The notes: generated from the letters alone by a model not told the origin. 27,309 bases of DNA from Pseudomonadota bacterium (GCA_023427125.1 JAEZBP010000961.1:1-27309), one strand, 5' to 3'. Shown: positions 1-7,812, counted from the stretch's first letter. Program-made: numbers and translations.

Positions 1-87
1 GTCCGCAGAGATCACTTTCCGACGGAATTCGCCGTCTGCAGCTTCGTAACCCGGGTTTGAACCGGGTTCGGACCCCGCGCTGCACCC

Positions 88-167
88 CGCGACCATCCCG
101 CTCCGCCGAACCGCCCCCATCGGGCCCGCCGTCACCACGATCCGCCCCCGAGTACCACGGACGGATC
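88..167 (+). repeat. Imperfect direct repeat, copy 1
   Basis: This pairs with 395-473. The best conserved part is 36 nt (132-167 against 438-473) with 3 mismatches, both ending in agtaccacggacggatc. Both copies also begin with cgcgaccatccc, while the middle is more diverged. No coding role is apparent. Confidence 0.6.
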
Positions 168-199
168 CTTCGCTCTCCCGCGCCGCCTCCTCGTTCCCC

Positions 200-219
200 G
201 CGACCGCCGGCGCGGTCGC
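200..219. repeat. Perfect 8-bp inverted repeat (stem-loop)
   Basis: Arms gcgaccgc and gcggtcgc surround a 4-nt loop (cggc). There is no T-run next to it, so it is not a typical intrinsic terminator. A further gcgcggtcgc lies at 231-240, making an alternative pairing possible. Confidence 0.4.
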
Positions 220-394
220 CCCTGGAAGAAGCGCGGTCGCTCCGACCCCCCCTCGTGAGCAAAGACGCGCTCGCGCCATGCGCCGCCCAGTCGGGGCCCG
301 AGCGGCGCACAGGTGCGTCCGGAGCGCTCACTTTGATCGAAAAGTGCCCATCGACGGCCTCGCCAATCGTGTCCAGCGCCGTGCTGGGCACCGC

Positions 395-473
395 CGCGAC
401 CATCCCCCGCCCCCGATCCACCCCGATCGATCCACCATCACCGCGATCCGCCGACGAGTACCACGGACGGATC
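395..473 (+). repeat. Imperfect direct repeat, copy 2
   Basis: Second copy of the repeat at 88-167, about 307 bp further on. It is followed by a run of short gatcgcc-type motifs. Two copies flanking a non-coding stretch suggest duplication, or remnants of a degraded element or toxin-cassette edge. Confidence 0.6.
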
Positions 474-497
474 GCCGGGTCGCCCGCGGGATCGCCG

Positions 498-529
498 GAT
501 CGCCCCGAAGGAGGATCGCCCCGAAGGAC
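498..529 (+). repeat. 16-bp tandem duplication
   Basis: The unit gatcgccccgaagga is present twice with period 16 (498-512 and 514-528). It sits just downstream of the end of the Imm53-like gene, which is on the opposite strand. Confidence 0.6.
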
Positions 530-539
530 GGATGGTTGG

Positions 540-842
540 TTACCGTTGTGCGTGCGGGCTCGACCCATCAGCCCACACACGAAAAGTTGAGAGTATCTCA
601 GCCAAGTTCTCAGGACCACCGAACCCGTAGAACTTGCCATCTCTCATCTCGCAACGGACCCAGTCATCGGAACTTCGCTCTATAGATACCGAGCGCCCTT
701 CTTCGACCACACCGGCATCAATCACCACCGACCAGCCTGGATTGTCGATCGTGTCGATCACGATCCCGCTGCCATGTTCCCACTCGCCATCACACCGCGA
801 GTGGTACCAATACTGTATCCACTTTAGGATGTCGTCAGACAC
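540..842 (-). CDS. Imm53-family immunity protein
   Basis: This small 100-residue cytoplasmic protein matches what I know of the Imm53 immunity family. It has an N-terminal WIQYWYHSRCDGEWEHG block, then IDTIDNPGWSVVID, and a C-terminal W-C...FYGFGGPENL...IL..F..W pattern. Imm53 proteins neutralise the toxin encoded by the adjacent RHS or other polymorphic toxin tip, presumably by direct binding. The start is GTG (842-840), preceded by an AAGGTGG Shine-Dalgarno-like sequence overlapping the toxin stop codon. Only 11 nt separate the toxin stop (854-856) from this start, the usual toxin-then-immunity order. The frame is full length and looks intact, unlike the RHS core upstream. The family assignment is from remembered consensus, not a search. 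Confidence 0.8.
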   Translation of the reverse strand: MSDDILKWIQYWYHSRCDGEWEHGSGIVIDTIDNPGWSVVIDAGVVEEGRSVSIERSSDDWVRCEMRDGKFYGFGGPENLAEILSTFRVWADGSSPHAQR

Positions 843-853
843 ATCGCACCACC

Positions 854-2608
854 TTAGAGCAGCCCCTGTCGCCGCGCGAGTTCGCGCGCCATCCGAACAT
901 CGTTCTTCGTCGCCGGCCGTGTCGTCTTGGGGCCCAGACTTGAGAGCCCTGATGGTCCAGCATGTGCCACAGCTTCATGCACGTGAGGAATAGGTATCCT
1001 CTGGCCCGACGCCTTGTCAAAGTGGCTCTTTCCCCTCAAGTCGATGTCGATTCGACCGCCAGCAGTGCGACCCCCAACCCTGTTCCTGTTGATCTGCTGC
1101 GCCAGCTCCTCGGCCATCTCGGCCTCATCCTTGGGTCCTGAGTTAGTGGATGTGCAGCCGCCAGCTGGCTTGCTCGCGAGCCCTAGCGGATCAACTTCGC
1201 CAAGGGGATCGCGGACATACCCATACACTGAAATCCCGCCGTCGACACAAAGAGGGTCTTCACTAAGGTACCGCCCAACCCCGTTCTCATAGCAGCGGAA
1301 CCGGTTGTAAGAGAGCCCACCCTCGTCGTCTTCCATCTGCCCCGGCCAGCGAAACGGGCACTTGGTCCGCTTTATCTCGCTGACCATCTTGCCGTAGGTG
1401 TCGATCTCGCCGCGCCAGGCGACGCTGCCGTCTTGCGCGATGAGCTCGGTCGGGGTGCCGATCTGGTCGGTCAGCACGCCCCACACCTGGCCCTGCGCCA
1501 GCTTGGCCAGCGGGTTGAACGTCTCCGGCTCGAAGACCCACGTGGTCTTGCCCTCGTCGCTGTCGAGCTCGGTCAGCGGGGTGTGGCCGTCCCAGGACCA
1601 GCGGACCTCCTTCAGCGGCCGCTCCGCACCCTTCGTTTCAAAGACCTGCTTCGTGAGCCGACGCGCCAGGACGTCGTAGGCGAAGCTTACCTCACGCCGT
1701 CCGGAAGCTCGACCGCGCTCAGCATCCCCGCGCCATTCCACCGGTAGCGCGTGGTGTCCCCCAGGATGTCCGACTTCTCGATGAGGTTGCCGTCGGCGTC
1801 GTGCACGTAGCGCGTGCCCTCGGCCTCCTCGATGCGGCCGCCCGGTCCGTAGCGTCGATCGCTCAGGTCCGGCGTGCGGTAGATGTTGCCGACCGCGTCC
1901 ATCGCCCGGTGCTGCGGCTCGCCCCACGGGAGCTTCGCCCACACCAGCCGGCCGCGCGCGTCGTGCTTGTAGTGCGCGTCGCCGAGCTGCGGGTCCAGGA
2001 TGGCCCGGATCTGATCGTCGCCCTCCCACTGGTAGCGCTTGTCCCCCATCGTCCGCGACGAGCCGTCCGCCCCGCGCGCGAGCACGGTCCGCCGCATCGG
2101 GCGGCCGACGAGGTCGCGCTCCCAATGGCTGCTCACCCCGCTCGGGAACGCCCGGCCGAGCTCGAGCCCGAGCGGGTCACGCTCGAAGTCCACGCCCCAC
2201 CACGCACCCTCGAGCTCGACGCGCGTCACGTCGCCGCCGAGGTCTCGCTCGATGTGGTGCTTGTGGCCGTCGCTCGACTCCACCCGCACCCGGTGCCCGT
2301 CGGGACCGTACCCGCTCTTGATCCAGTGCACGCCGCCGTCAGCGACGCGCGTCTCCTCACGAACCACCCGCCCCATCAGGTCGCGCTCGAAGCGCACCTC
2401 CGCCACGTCGTTGCTCGCCTCGAGCAGCGAGCCGTCACGACCATATCGGTAGCGCTCGAAGGTGCCGTCCGAGTGCGCGACGTCGGTGATCCGGCCGAGC
2501 GCGTCGTAGCTCAGCTCGCTCGTGCGCCGGCTCGCCTTCGTGACCTTCGTGACGCGCCCCGCGGCGTCCCGCGCGTACCGCCGCGCGAAGCCGTCGAACC
2601 CCGCGGGG
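854..2608 (-). pseudogene. Orphan RHS-repeat core fragment with C-terminal toxin tip (frameshifted)
   Basis: Read on the minus strand, this shows many RHS/YD repeats (YDALGRITDV, YGRDGSLLEA, YDVLARRLTK, YVHDADGNLIEKS) and the RHS-core end motif: NRFRCYENGVGRYLSEDPLC, a YGYVRDP segment, then DPLGLA. A 106-residue variable tip follows. RHS proteins form a shell around a toxin delivered by type VI or other secretion machinery. Here the 5' part (about 2598-1699) and the 3' part (about 1696-857) lie in different frames. The text PDG|REVSFAYD would be continuous if one base were restored at 1696-1698. There is no own start codon, signal or N-terminal RHS/PAAR/VgrG region. The 5' edge abuts, out of frame, an unrelated effector fragment. 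It is therefore read as a displaced orphan rhs-CT cassette, decaying in the core. A sequencing error at the frameshift cannot be excluded. Confidence 0.8.
857..1174 (-). other. Toxin tip domain (PHVHE-type polymorphic toxin)
   Basis: This 106-residue domain directly follows the DPLGLA end of the RHS core. It has a linker rich in Ser/Gly/Glu, then GGRIDIDLRGKSHFDKASG, IPIPHVHEA and a final RPATKNDVRMARELARR helix. The conserved His (KSHFD, PHVHE), Arg and Asp/Glu pattern resembles what I remember as polymorphic toxin type 24, but I could not verify the family number. A nuclease-like activity is a guess from the His/Glu content. Its partner is the Imm53-like protein 11 nt downstream. The domain itself shows no frame damage. 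Confidence 0.6.
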
Positions 2609-3007
2609 AGTGTTCGGGATTGGCCGCCCGGTGTCATCGAACGGCGTCGACGCGCGATTCATGCAGTATCGCATCCTCTCTCCGGGGGCTAGGCCACCCC
2701 GAGTGTAGCCACTGTGTGCAAAGGCATTGCCTGCACCGTGTCGAGCGAACGGGATGATCGTCACTCGTCTCGCCAGCTCATCGATGAGGATGCGCCCGAC
2801 ACGATTCGCTCGGATGCGAGCGCAGGTTGCAACCACGGCTGCCTCATAGGCTTGAGGATCCCACCGGTTCCGCGGAATACCTGCAGGGTGATCGCTCCAC
2901 CGCATCTGTCCCTGCGCATCGTACAGCGCGGACCAGTCTCGGTTGCGCATCACGACGCGCGAGCCGTCGGCCACGAGCATGCGCCGGTCGTCGATGGGTG
3001 TGCTCAT
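2435..3007 (-). pseudogene. Truncated M91/NleD-like effector N-terminus fused out of frame to RHS DNA
   Basis: From an ATG at 3007 that overlaps the upstream stop by ATGA, the frame encodes about 136 residues of apparently real protein. It includes ADGSRVVMRNRDW, ALYDAQGQMRWSD, NRWDPQAYEAAV, and a helix-strand unit RVGRILIDELARRVTIIPF. The pattern of conserved Gly-Arg, Leu-rich helix and hydrophobic strand recalls the N-terminal half of M91 (NleD/HopH1-like) zinc metallopeptidase effectors. Those continue to an HExxH zinc site. Here the frame runs at about 2600 into RHS-encoding DNA read in the wrong frame, giving an Arg/Ala-rich tail of about 55 residues that stops at 2435. No HExxH is present, so the product cannot be an active peptidase. 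Restoring the frame at the G-tract (2599-2602) would give a fusion to the RHS repeats instead. The family call is tentative. Confidence 0.45.
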
Positions 3008-3480
3008 CGGACCGGACCTTCGCTCGCTCCCCGGCCGCGCTCCGCTTCTTCCGAGCGGCACTCACTCAGGTCGACGGCGGGCGGCACGCACGGAGCGCAG
3101 GTCACGGAGAACGGCGGCTGGTCGCAGGCAGTGGCGCACGGAAAGCTGCGCACGCACTGGATGTTGTGAGCAGCAGGAGGGGCGCAGGCGCGACAACGAG
3201 GTCCGGATCGTGGCGGTACCTGAGGAGCTGGAGGGTCGCGTGCCTCCTCGTGGAACGCAGTGACGTCCGTGTCGGACGCCTCGGCCTCGTGCGCCACAAC
3301 GGTCTCATCAACGCCTGGCGATGTCCCTTCGTCCATCGAGTCCTGCTGCGCAGGCCGGACGGCCGGCGGAGCCGTCGCCCCGACGGTCTCCTGATGTGCG
3401 CACCCAGGCATGCCAAGACCGCTGAGCAGGATCGCCAGCGCGGTCGACACCCTCAGCGCCTGAATCGAAAGACCGGTCAT
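3004..3480 (-). CDS. Cys-rich putative lipoprotein upstream of the effector fragment
   Basis: This is a 158-residue protein if started at the ATG at 3480; an in-frame GTG at 3501 would add seven residues. It has a hydrophobic signal (ALAILLSGLG) ending in a slightly unusual lipobox MPGC, so it is probably an exported lipoprotein. A low-complexity acidic/Pro region follows. The C-terminal part carries about ten Cys (CRACAPP, CVRSFPC, CATACDQPP, CAPCVPP), suggesting disulphide-bonded periplasmic or surface structure. Its stop overlaps the start of the effector fragment (ATGA), implying translational coupling. I do not recognise a family. Coupling to an effector makes an immunity or accessory role possible, but that is inference. 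Confidence 0.6.
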   Translation of the reverse strand: MTGLSIQALRVSTALAILLSGLGMPGCAHQETVGATAPPAVRPAQQDSMDEGTSPGVDETVVAHEAEASDTDVTAFHEEARDPPAPQVPPRSGPRCRACAPPAAHNIQCVRSFPCATACDQPPFSVTCAPCVPPAVDLSECRSEEAERGRGASEGPVR

Positions 3481-3836
3481 GCTCGCAAGCCCGGCCCCCA
3501 CGGCGCGTGGGACCCTGCGCCGACCGCGGACGGATCGCGTTCGCCTCTCCCCTCGTCCTCATCTCGACTCATCACGCCCTCTCCCTCGTGATGCCGATCC
3601 CCCGTCGCTCGCGATTTCGGGGGAGGCGTACGGCTTAAGCTGAGCAGAAGGCGATACCCATGTCAATCTCGATCGGTGGTGCTGATCCCAGCGTTCGTCA
3701 TCGAAGCTCTCGGATCGCATCGACCCCGTGTCGGGTCGACCCGGCGGCCCACCCTGCTTGGGCCGAGAGGGCGAGGCATGAGGATGAGAGCGCTGCACAC
3801 TTCTTCACGTGCGCGATCGGCGCGCGGAGGTAGAGG
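3481..3836. promoter_or_regulatory. Divergent intergenic region with an inverted repeat
   Basis: This 356-bp gap separates the minus-strand lipoprotein from the plus-strand SDR gene, so it should hold promoters for both. The least GC-rich part is about 3605-3675. A perfect 7-bp inverted repeat (tcgaccc, 6-nt gap, gggtcga) lies at 3720-3739 and could be an operator. A GGAGG ribosome-binding site at 3826-3830 serves the SDR gene. No convincing -35/-10 pair was identified. Confidence 0.35.
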
Positions 3837-4763
3837 ATGGGGATGTCGATCGTCTCGCTCTTCCGCTCGCGCGGCGCCACGGGGTTCGGGTACGGCTCGA
3901 GCGCGGAGGAGGTCACGGCGGGGCTCGACCTCTCCGGCAAGACCATCGTCGTGACGGGCGTGAGCTCCGGGCTCGGGCTCGAGACCGCGCGGGTGCTCGC
4001 GATGCGCGGCGCGCGCGTGATCGGGACGGCGCGCACCGAGGCGCGCGCACGAGAGGCCCTCGCCAAGGTGAAGGGTGAGACGCTCGCGCTCGCGTGCGAG
4101 CTCGCCGACCCGAGCTCGGTGCGCGCCTGCGTGGCGCGCGTCGTCGAGGACGGCGCGCGGCTCGACGCGATCCTCTGCAACGCAGGGATCATGGCGCTGC
4201 CCGAGCGCAAGACCGCGCACGGCGTCGAGCTCCAGCTCTTCACGAACCACGTCGGACACTTCATCCTCGTGACCGGCCTGCTCGAGCGGCTCACCGACGC
4301 GGGGCGTGTGGTGATGGTCGCGAGCGGCGCGCACCGCAGCGCGCCGGCCGACACGATCCGCTGGGACGATCTCGCGATGGAGAAGGGCTACACGCCCTGG
4401 AAGGCGTACGGTCAGTCGAAGATCGCGAACATCCTCTTCGCCAAGGAGCTCGCGCGCCGCTTCACCGGGACGGCGAGGACGGCCAACGCGATCCACCCCG
4501 GCGTGATCGCGACGAAGCTCACGCGCCACATGAACCCGATCGTGCGCGCGGTGTGGGCCGGCGCGGGGCCGCTCCTCCTCAAGAGCGCCGGCCAGGGCGC
4601 CGCCACACAGGTGTACGTCGCGGTCCACCCCGACGCCGCGGCGATCAGCGGCGAGTACTGGCAGGACGTGAACGTCGCCAAGCCTCGCGCCGACGCGCGC
4701 GACCCCGAGCTCGCGGCGAAGCTCTGGCGCGTCACCGAAGAGCTGGTCGCGCGTCTGGGATGA
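3837..4763 (+). CDS. SDR-family NAD(P)-dependent oxidoreductase (retinol dehydrogenase-like)
   Basis: This 308-residue short-chain dehydrogenase/reductase has a complete Rossmann set. TGVSSGLG at 40-47 binds the nucleotide, CNAG lies at 114-117, and the YGQSK catalytic Tyr-Lys pair is Tyr191/Lys195 with the upstream VASGAHRS serine. The layout and the IHPGVIATKL segment resemble the retinol-dehydrogenase/WWOX-like SDR subgroup acting on lipophilic alcohols or ketones. The substrate cannot be read from sequence. It extends about 30 residues upstream of the Rossmann fold, with no clear membrane segment. The ATG at 3837 has GGAGG six nt upstream, favouring it over the second ATG at 3843. It appears monocistronic, with a 109-nt gap before the next gene. 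Confidence 0.9.
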   Translation: MGMSIVSLFRSRGATGFGYGSSAEEVTAGLDLSGKTIVVTGVSSGLGLETARVLAMRGARVIGTARTEARAREALAKVKGETLALACELADPSSVRACVARVVEDGARLDAILCNAGIMALPERKTAHGVELQLFTNHVGHFILVTGLLERLTDAGRVVMVASGAHRSAPADTIRWDDLAMEKGYTPWKAYGQSKIANILFAKELARRFTGTARTANAIHPGVIATKLTRHMNPIVRAVWAGAGPLLLKSAGQGAATQVYVAVHPDAAAISGEYWQDVNVAKPRADARDPELAAKLWRVTEELVARLG

Positions 4764-4872
4764 GCCTCGATCCCCGGCGATGTAATCGGGGGCGCTTTCA
4801 TCCTCGGACGGGGGCGTCTGCGCCGAGGACGAGCGCTCGACCTGGGCGCGGAGCGGCGGTACCGTTGTCGGC

Positions 4873-6753
4873 GTGATTCGCCTCGGTTGTGCCTTGGTTG
4901 CGCTCGCGCTGAGCGCCTCGCCGGCAAGCGCGCAGGACACCGCGCGGCGGGTGGAGCTGCACTTCACGCCGACCGGGCGCGCGCAGGTCGCGCTCTGGAT
5001 CGAGAGCGCCGACGGCGCGCGGCACGCGACGGTCGGGCTGACCGAGTCGGTGGCGGTGCGCGGGATCGGCAACCGCCCCGGCGCGCTCCAGATGAACAGC
5101 GGCTTCCGATGGCCCTACGGCCGGCGCGAGAGCGCGCTGCCGGTGTGGGCGCATCGAAGGATCGAGGCGGGCGGGATGCCCTTCCCTCGCGTGATCTTCG
5201 ATCGGCGCGCGTCCGAGGGGAACGCGTCGTCGGCAGGCTCCTCGGGCGAGCCGCGCAACACGCGCGACGACCACTTCTGCCTCAGCTTCAACCGCGCGCT
5301 CTCCGGCCGCGACGCCCTCGACGCGGTGAGCTGCGCGTCGGTGTTCAACAGCAACAAGGGCCGCTACGTGACGCCCGCCGACGTGAGCGCCGGCTACTCC
5401 GAGCCCTGGGAGCGCGCGGACGGCAGCGGGATGATGCGCGCGCTCTCGCTCACCTCGGTCTACCCACCGCGCCGCGATCACGCCGCGTGCACCACGCCGG
5501 GCTGCGGCGACAGCGAGGACGCGGCCACGTTCAACCAGGACGCGCGGCTCGCGATGCCGGAGATCGACGCGGTGACGATGGCGACGCCGGCCGCCGATCG
5601 CGCGCAGCGCATCCTCTTCGCCCTGCCGGCCGCCTGGCCGGACGGCGAGTACGTCGCGTTCGTCGAGATCAACGTGGAGGGCGACTACAACACGCACTAC
5701 GACGCCTCGACGAACCCGACGCCCGACAACCCGGCGGGCCTCTGGGACTACTGGGCGGTGAACTACGGCTATGCGTACCGAGGTCAGCCCTCGGTCGTGT
5801 ACCGCGTGCCCTTCGTGGTCACCCCCGTCGGCGGCGAGTGGAGCACGTCGACGCCGGCAGGCTATGGCGCGCTGCACGGCGAGGACGGCGCGCTCCGGAG
5901 CATGGACGGCACGATCAGCGACACGCCCGAGGTCGCGCCCGGGAGCGGCGCCGATCGGCTGCGCACCGACGATCAGGGCACGCGGGTGCGCGTCGTGGTG
6001 CCGCAGTGGAACGTGTGCGAGCTGCCGGATCCGCCGGAGATGTGCGGGAGAGAGTGCACGCCGGGGGACGACCTCTGCGGTCAGGATCTGATCTGCGGGC
6101 CCGACTTCACGTGCGTGGGGCTCTGTGACGTGCCGATGGCGCCCGGCTCGATCCAGGGCCTGACGCTCTCGGTCCATCCGGAAGAGAGCCACTCGCATCA
6201 CTGGGCGCAGCTGCGCTTCGAGGTCCCCGCGAGCGCGCGGGCGCTCGGTCGCTACGAGGTGCGCGTCGGCACCCACCCGATCGTCGATGTGGAGAGCTTC
6301 GAGCGCGCGCTGCCGGCCGTTCAGCCGAGCGTGGATCGCTTCCAGCTCGTCGTGCCGGTCGAGGGCGCGCCCGGCGACCTCATCGAGCTCGACTTCGGCG
6401 GGCTCAGCGAGCGCACGACCTACTTCGTCGGGGTGCGCGCGTTCGACGAGTGCAACGCGCCCGGGCCGATCGCGACGGCCGAGGTCACGACGACGGAGAT
6501 CCACTTCACGACGGTGTCCCCCTGCTTCGTCGCGACCGCCGCGTACGGCTCGCCGCTCGAGCCGCGCGTCAGCGCGCTGCGACGCTTCCGCGATCGGCAC
6601 CTGATGACGAACGCGCCCGGCCGCGCCTTCGTCCGCGCGTACTACGCGGTCGGGCCCTACGCGGCCGATGGCATCCGCGAGCACGAGGGGCTGCGCGCGG
6701 CCAGCCGGGCGCTGCTCGCGCCGATCGTGGCGCTCGCCGAGCTCTTCGAGTGA
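4873..6753 (+). CDS. Secreted CFI-box C-terminal domain protein
   Basis: This is a 626-residue exported protein starting at GTG 4873. A classical signal peptide (LGCALVALALSASPASAQ) is followed by a long domain with no family I know (about 20-380). Next comes a short Cys-rich EGF-like stretch (Cys382 to Cys418), then a beta-rich region at about 425-545 resembling a fibronectin type III module (SERTTYFVGVRAFDECN). It ends with CFVATAAYGS at 551-560 followed by a basic/helical tail. That is the CFI-box C-terminal domain found in many secreted myxobacterial proteins and thought to be a sorting or anchoring signal. The ribosome-binding site is weak. The function is likely surface or extracellular, but the specific role is unknown. 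Confidence 0.8.
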   Translation: MIRLGCALVALALSASPASAQDTARRVELHFTPTGRAQVALWIESADGARHATVGLTESVAVRGIGNRPGALQMNSGFRWPYGRRESALPVWAHRRIEAGGMPFPRVIFDRRASEGNASSAGSSGEPRNTRDDHFCLSFNRALSGRDALDAVSCASVFNSNKGRYVTPADVSAGYSEPWERADGSGMMRALSLTSVYPPRRDHAACTTPGCGDSEDAATFNQDARLAMPEIDAVTMATPAADRAQRILFALPAAWPDGEYVAFVEINVEGDYNTHYDASTNPTPDNPAGLWDYWAVNYGYAYRGQPSVVYRVPFVVTPVGGEWSTSTPAGYGALHGEDGALRSMDGTISDTPEVAPGSGADRLRTDDQGTRVRVVVPQWNVCELPDPPEMCGRECTPGDDLCGQDLICGPDFTCVGLCDVPMAPGSIQGLTLSVHPEESHSHHWAQLRFEVPASARALGRYEVRVGTHPIVDVESFERALPAVQPSVDRFQLVVPVEGAPGDLIELDFGGLSERTTYFVGVRAFDECNAPGPIATAEVTTTEIHFTTVSPCFVATAAYGSPLEPRVSALRRFRDRHLMTNAPGRAFVRAYYAVGPYAADGIREHEGLRAASRALLAPIVALAELFE

Positions 6754-6800
6754 CCGGCCTGCGTGCTCTCGTGGCACGCGTGTTGATGTGCCGGCGCGGC

Positions 6801-7805
6801 ATGAGGCTCACGACACGGCTTGGCACGCTCGCTTGCGCACTCACGCTGATGGCCTGCGGAGGCACGTCGCACACCCACGACGGCGGCTCCACGGAGGTGG
6901 ACGGCGGACCGATCGACGCCGAAGCGCACCCCCGCGACGGCGGCGTCGACGGCAGCAGCGTCCTCGAGGGCACGTGCCCCGATGACGTGACCTGGCCGAG
7001 CGGGCTCCCCTTCGGCGCGGGTGAGATCACGGAGGAAGGAACGGCGACGGTGACCGGCGTGGACGCGAGCGGCGTCGACCTCGTCATCGGCGGCGTCACG
7101 CGGCGCTTCGAGTGGGCCGGCTCCGGCCTCGACACGCTGAGCGCCGGCATGGAGGTCGAGCTCTCGGGCGGTCCGCACTGGAGCAGGCTGACGGCACCCG
7201 AGGTCACGCTCCACGCCTGGCACGCCGTCGGCATCGGGGTCCCGCGCCCTGCGCTCTTCGACGGTACGCCGATCGAGGTGGAGGGAGCGCCACCGGCGAC
7301 GCTGGCCGCCGATTGCTCGTTCCTCTGGGACGAGTGCGGCGGCGAAGACCTCATCACCTCCTACGCGCTCGACGTCGGCGACATCCGCCTCCGCGAGGGC
7401 GAGAGCACGTTTGGCGCCGGCTACGCCATCCACTTCGCAGGAGCCGCGGGCTACCTCGGCAACCACGGCGCCGGCACTTGCATCGGTGAGCCGAGCTACC
7501 AGGCATCACTCGGCGTGCGCGTCGATCGGGTGGGCGAGCCCGAGACCTGCGCGTCGATCGCGGCGCGCTACGAGCAGGTCCTCGAGGAGAAGGCGAGCTG
7601 CGAGCAGCCGTCCGACTGCCGGATCACCGCCGGTCACTGCGGCGCGGGCATCGGTGGCTGCTGGTATGCGGTGAGCGGCGACGTGAGCGAGCTCGACACG
7701 CTCGCCGAGCGCTATCGGGACCTCGGCTGCACGAGCGTGGTGTGCCGCTGCGCAGCTCCGCCGGAGAGCGCGAGCTGCGTCGCGGGACGCTGCATGGCCG
7801 ATTGA
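6801..7805 (+). CDS. Putative lipoprotein with DGG-rich linker and Cys-rich C-terminus
   Basis: A 334-residue lipoprotein. The signal (TRLGTLACALTLMAC) has lipobox LMAC, followed by a Gly/Asp/His-rich linker typical of myxobacterial surface lipoproteins (THDGG, EVDGG, PRDGGVDGS). The middle region (about 60-240) is beta-rich and unassigned. The C-terminal ~90 residues contain paired Cys (CEQPSDCRITAGHCGAGIGG, CTSVVCRC, CVAGRC), likely disulphides. The ATG at 6801 gives the best signal peptide; in-frame ATG 6786 and GTG 6780 are alternatives. It begins 47 nt after the CFI-box gene, so they may be co-transcribed. Its stop lies 7 nt from the stop of the convergent peroxidase gene. Confidence 0.7.
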   Translation: MRLTTRLGTLACALTLMACGGTSHTHDGGSTEVDGGPIDAEAHPRDGGVDGSSVLEGTCPDDVTWPSGLPFGAGEITEEGTATVTGVDASGVDLVIGGVTRRFEWAGSGLDTLSAGMEVELSGGPHWSRLTAPEVTLHAWHAVGIGVPRPALFDGTPIEVEGAPPATLAADCSFLWDECGGEDLITSYALDVGDIRLREGESTFGAGYAIHFAGAAGYLGNHGAGTCIGEPSYQASLGVRVDRVGEPETCASIAARYEQVLEEKASCEQPSDCRITAGHCGAGIGGCWYAVSGDVSELDTLAERYRDLGCTSVVCRCAAPPESASCVAGRCMAD

Positions 7806-7812
7806 CGGAGCG

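Larger units (their letters stand above)
1..539. other. Repeat-rich stretch without a recognisable gene
   Basis: I recognise no gene here. The plus-strand reading frames that stay open encode Pro/Arg/Ser-rich low-complexity sequence, as expected by chance at this GC content, and no long minus-strand frame is open. The stretch holds an imperfect ~80-bp direct repeat (88-167 and 395-473), a 16-bp tandem duplication (498-529), and two perfect stem-loops at 48-68 and 200-219. It lies directly downstream of the minus-strand toxin/immunity genes, so it may be the decayed end of that locus. Confidence 0.5.

Noticed and set aside
40..125. A complete tRNA gene on the minus strand
   Set aside because: Only a T-arm-like hairpin is convincing. 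No matching acceptor stem, D-arm or anticodon arm could be placed at the required spacing.
57..685. Plus-strand Pro/Arg/Ser-rich frames at the left end
   Set aside because: Low-complexity composition, no ribosome-binding site or motif, and partly antisense to the Imm53-like gene.
1801..2757. A 318-codon plus-strand frame opposite the RHS core
   Set aside because: It is the antisense of clear YD-repeat coding sequence and is rich in Arg/Val/His/Pro without motifs.
3663..5072. A 469-codon minus-strand frame opposite the SDR gene
   Set aside because: It lies antisense to a complete, motif-bearing SDR gene and has no recognisable features of its own.
4798..6777. A 659-codon minus-strand frame opposite the CFI-box gene
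   Set aside because: Composition is Arg/His/Ala-rich with no domain or signal, while the plus strand has a signal peptide and a CFI box.
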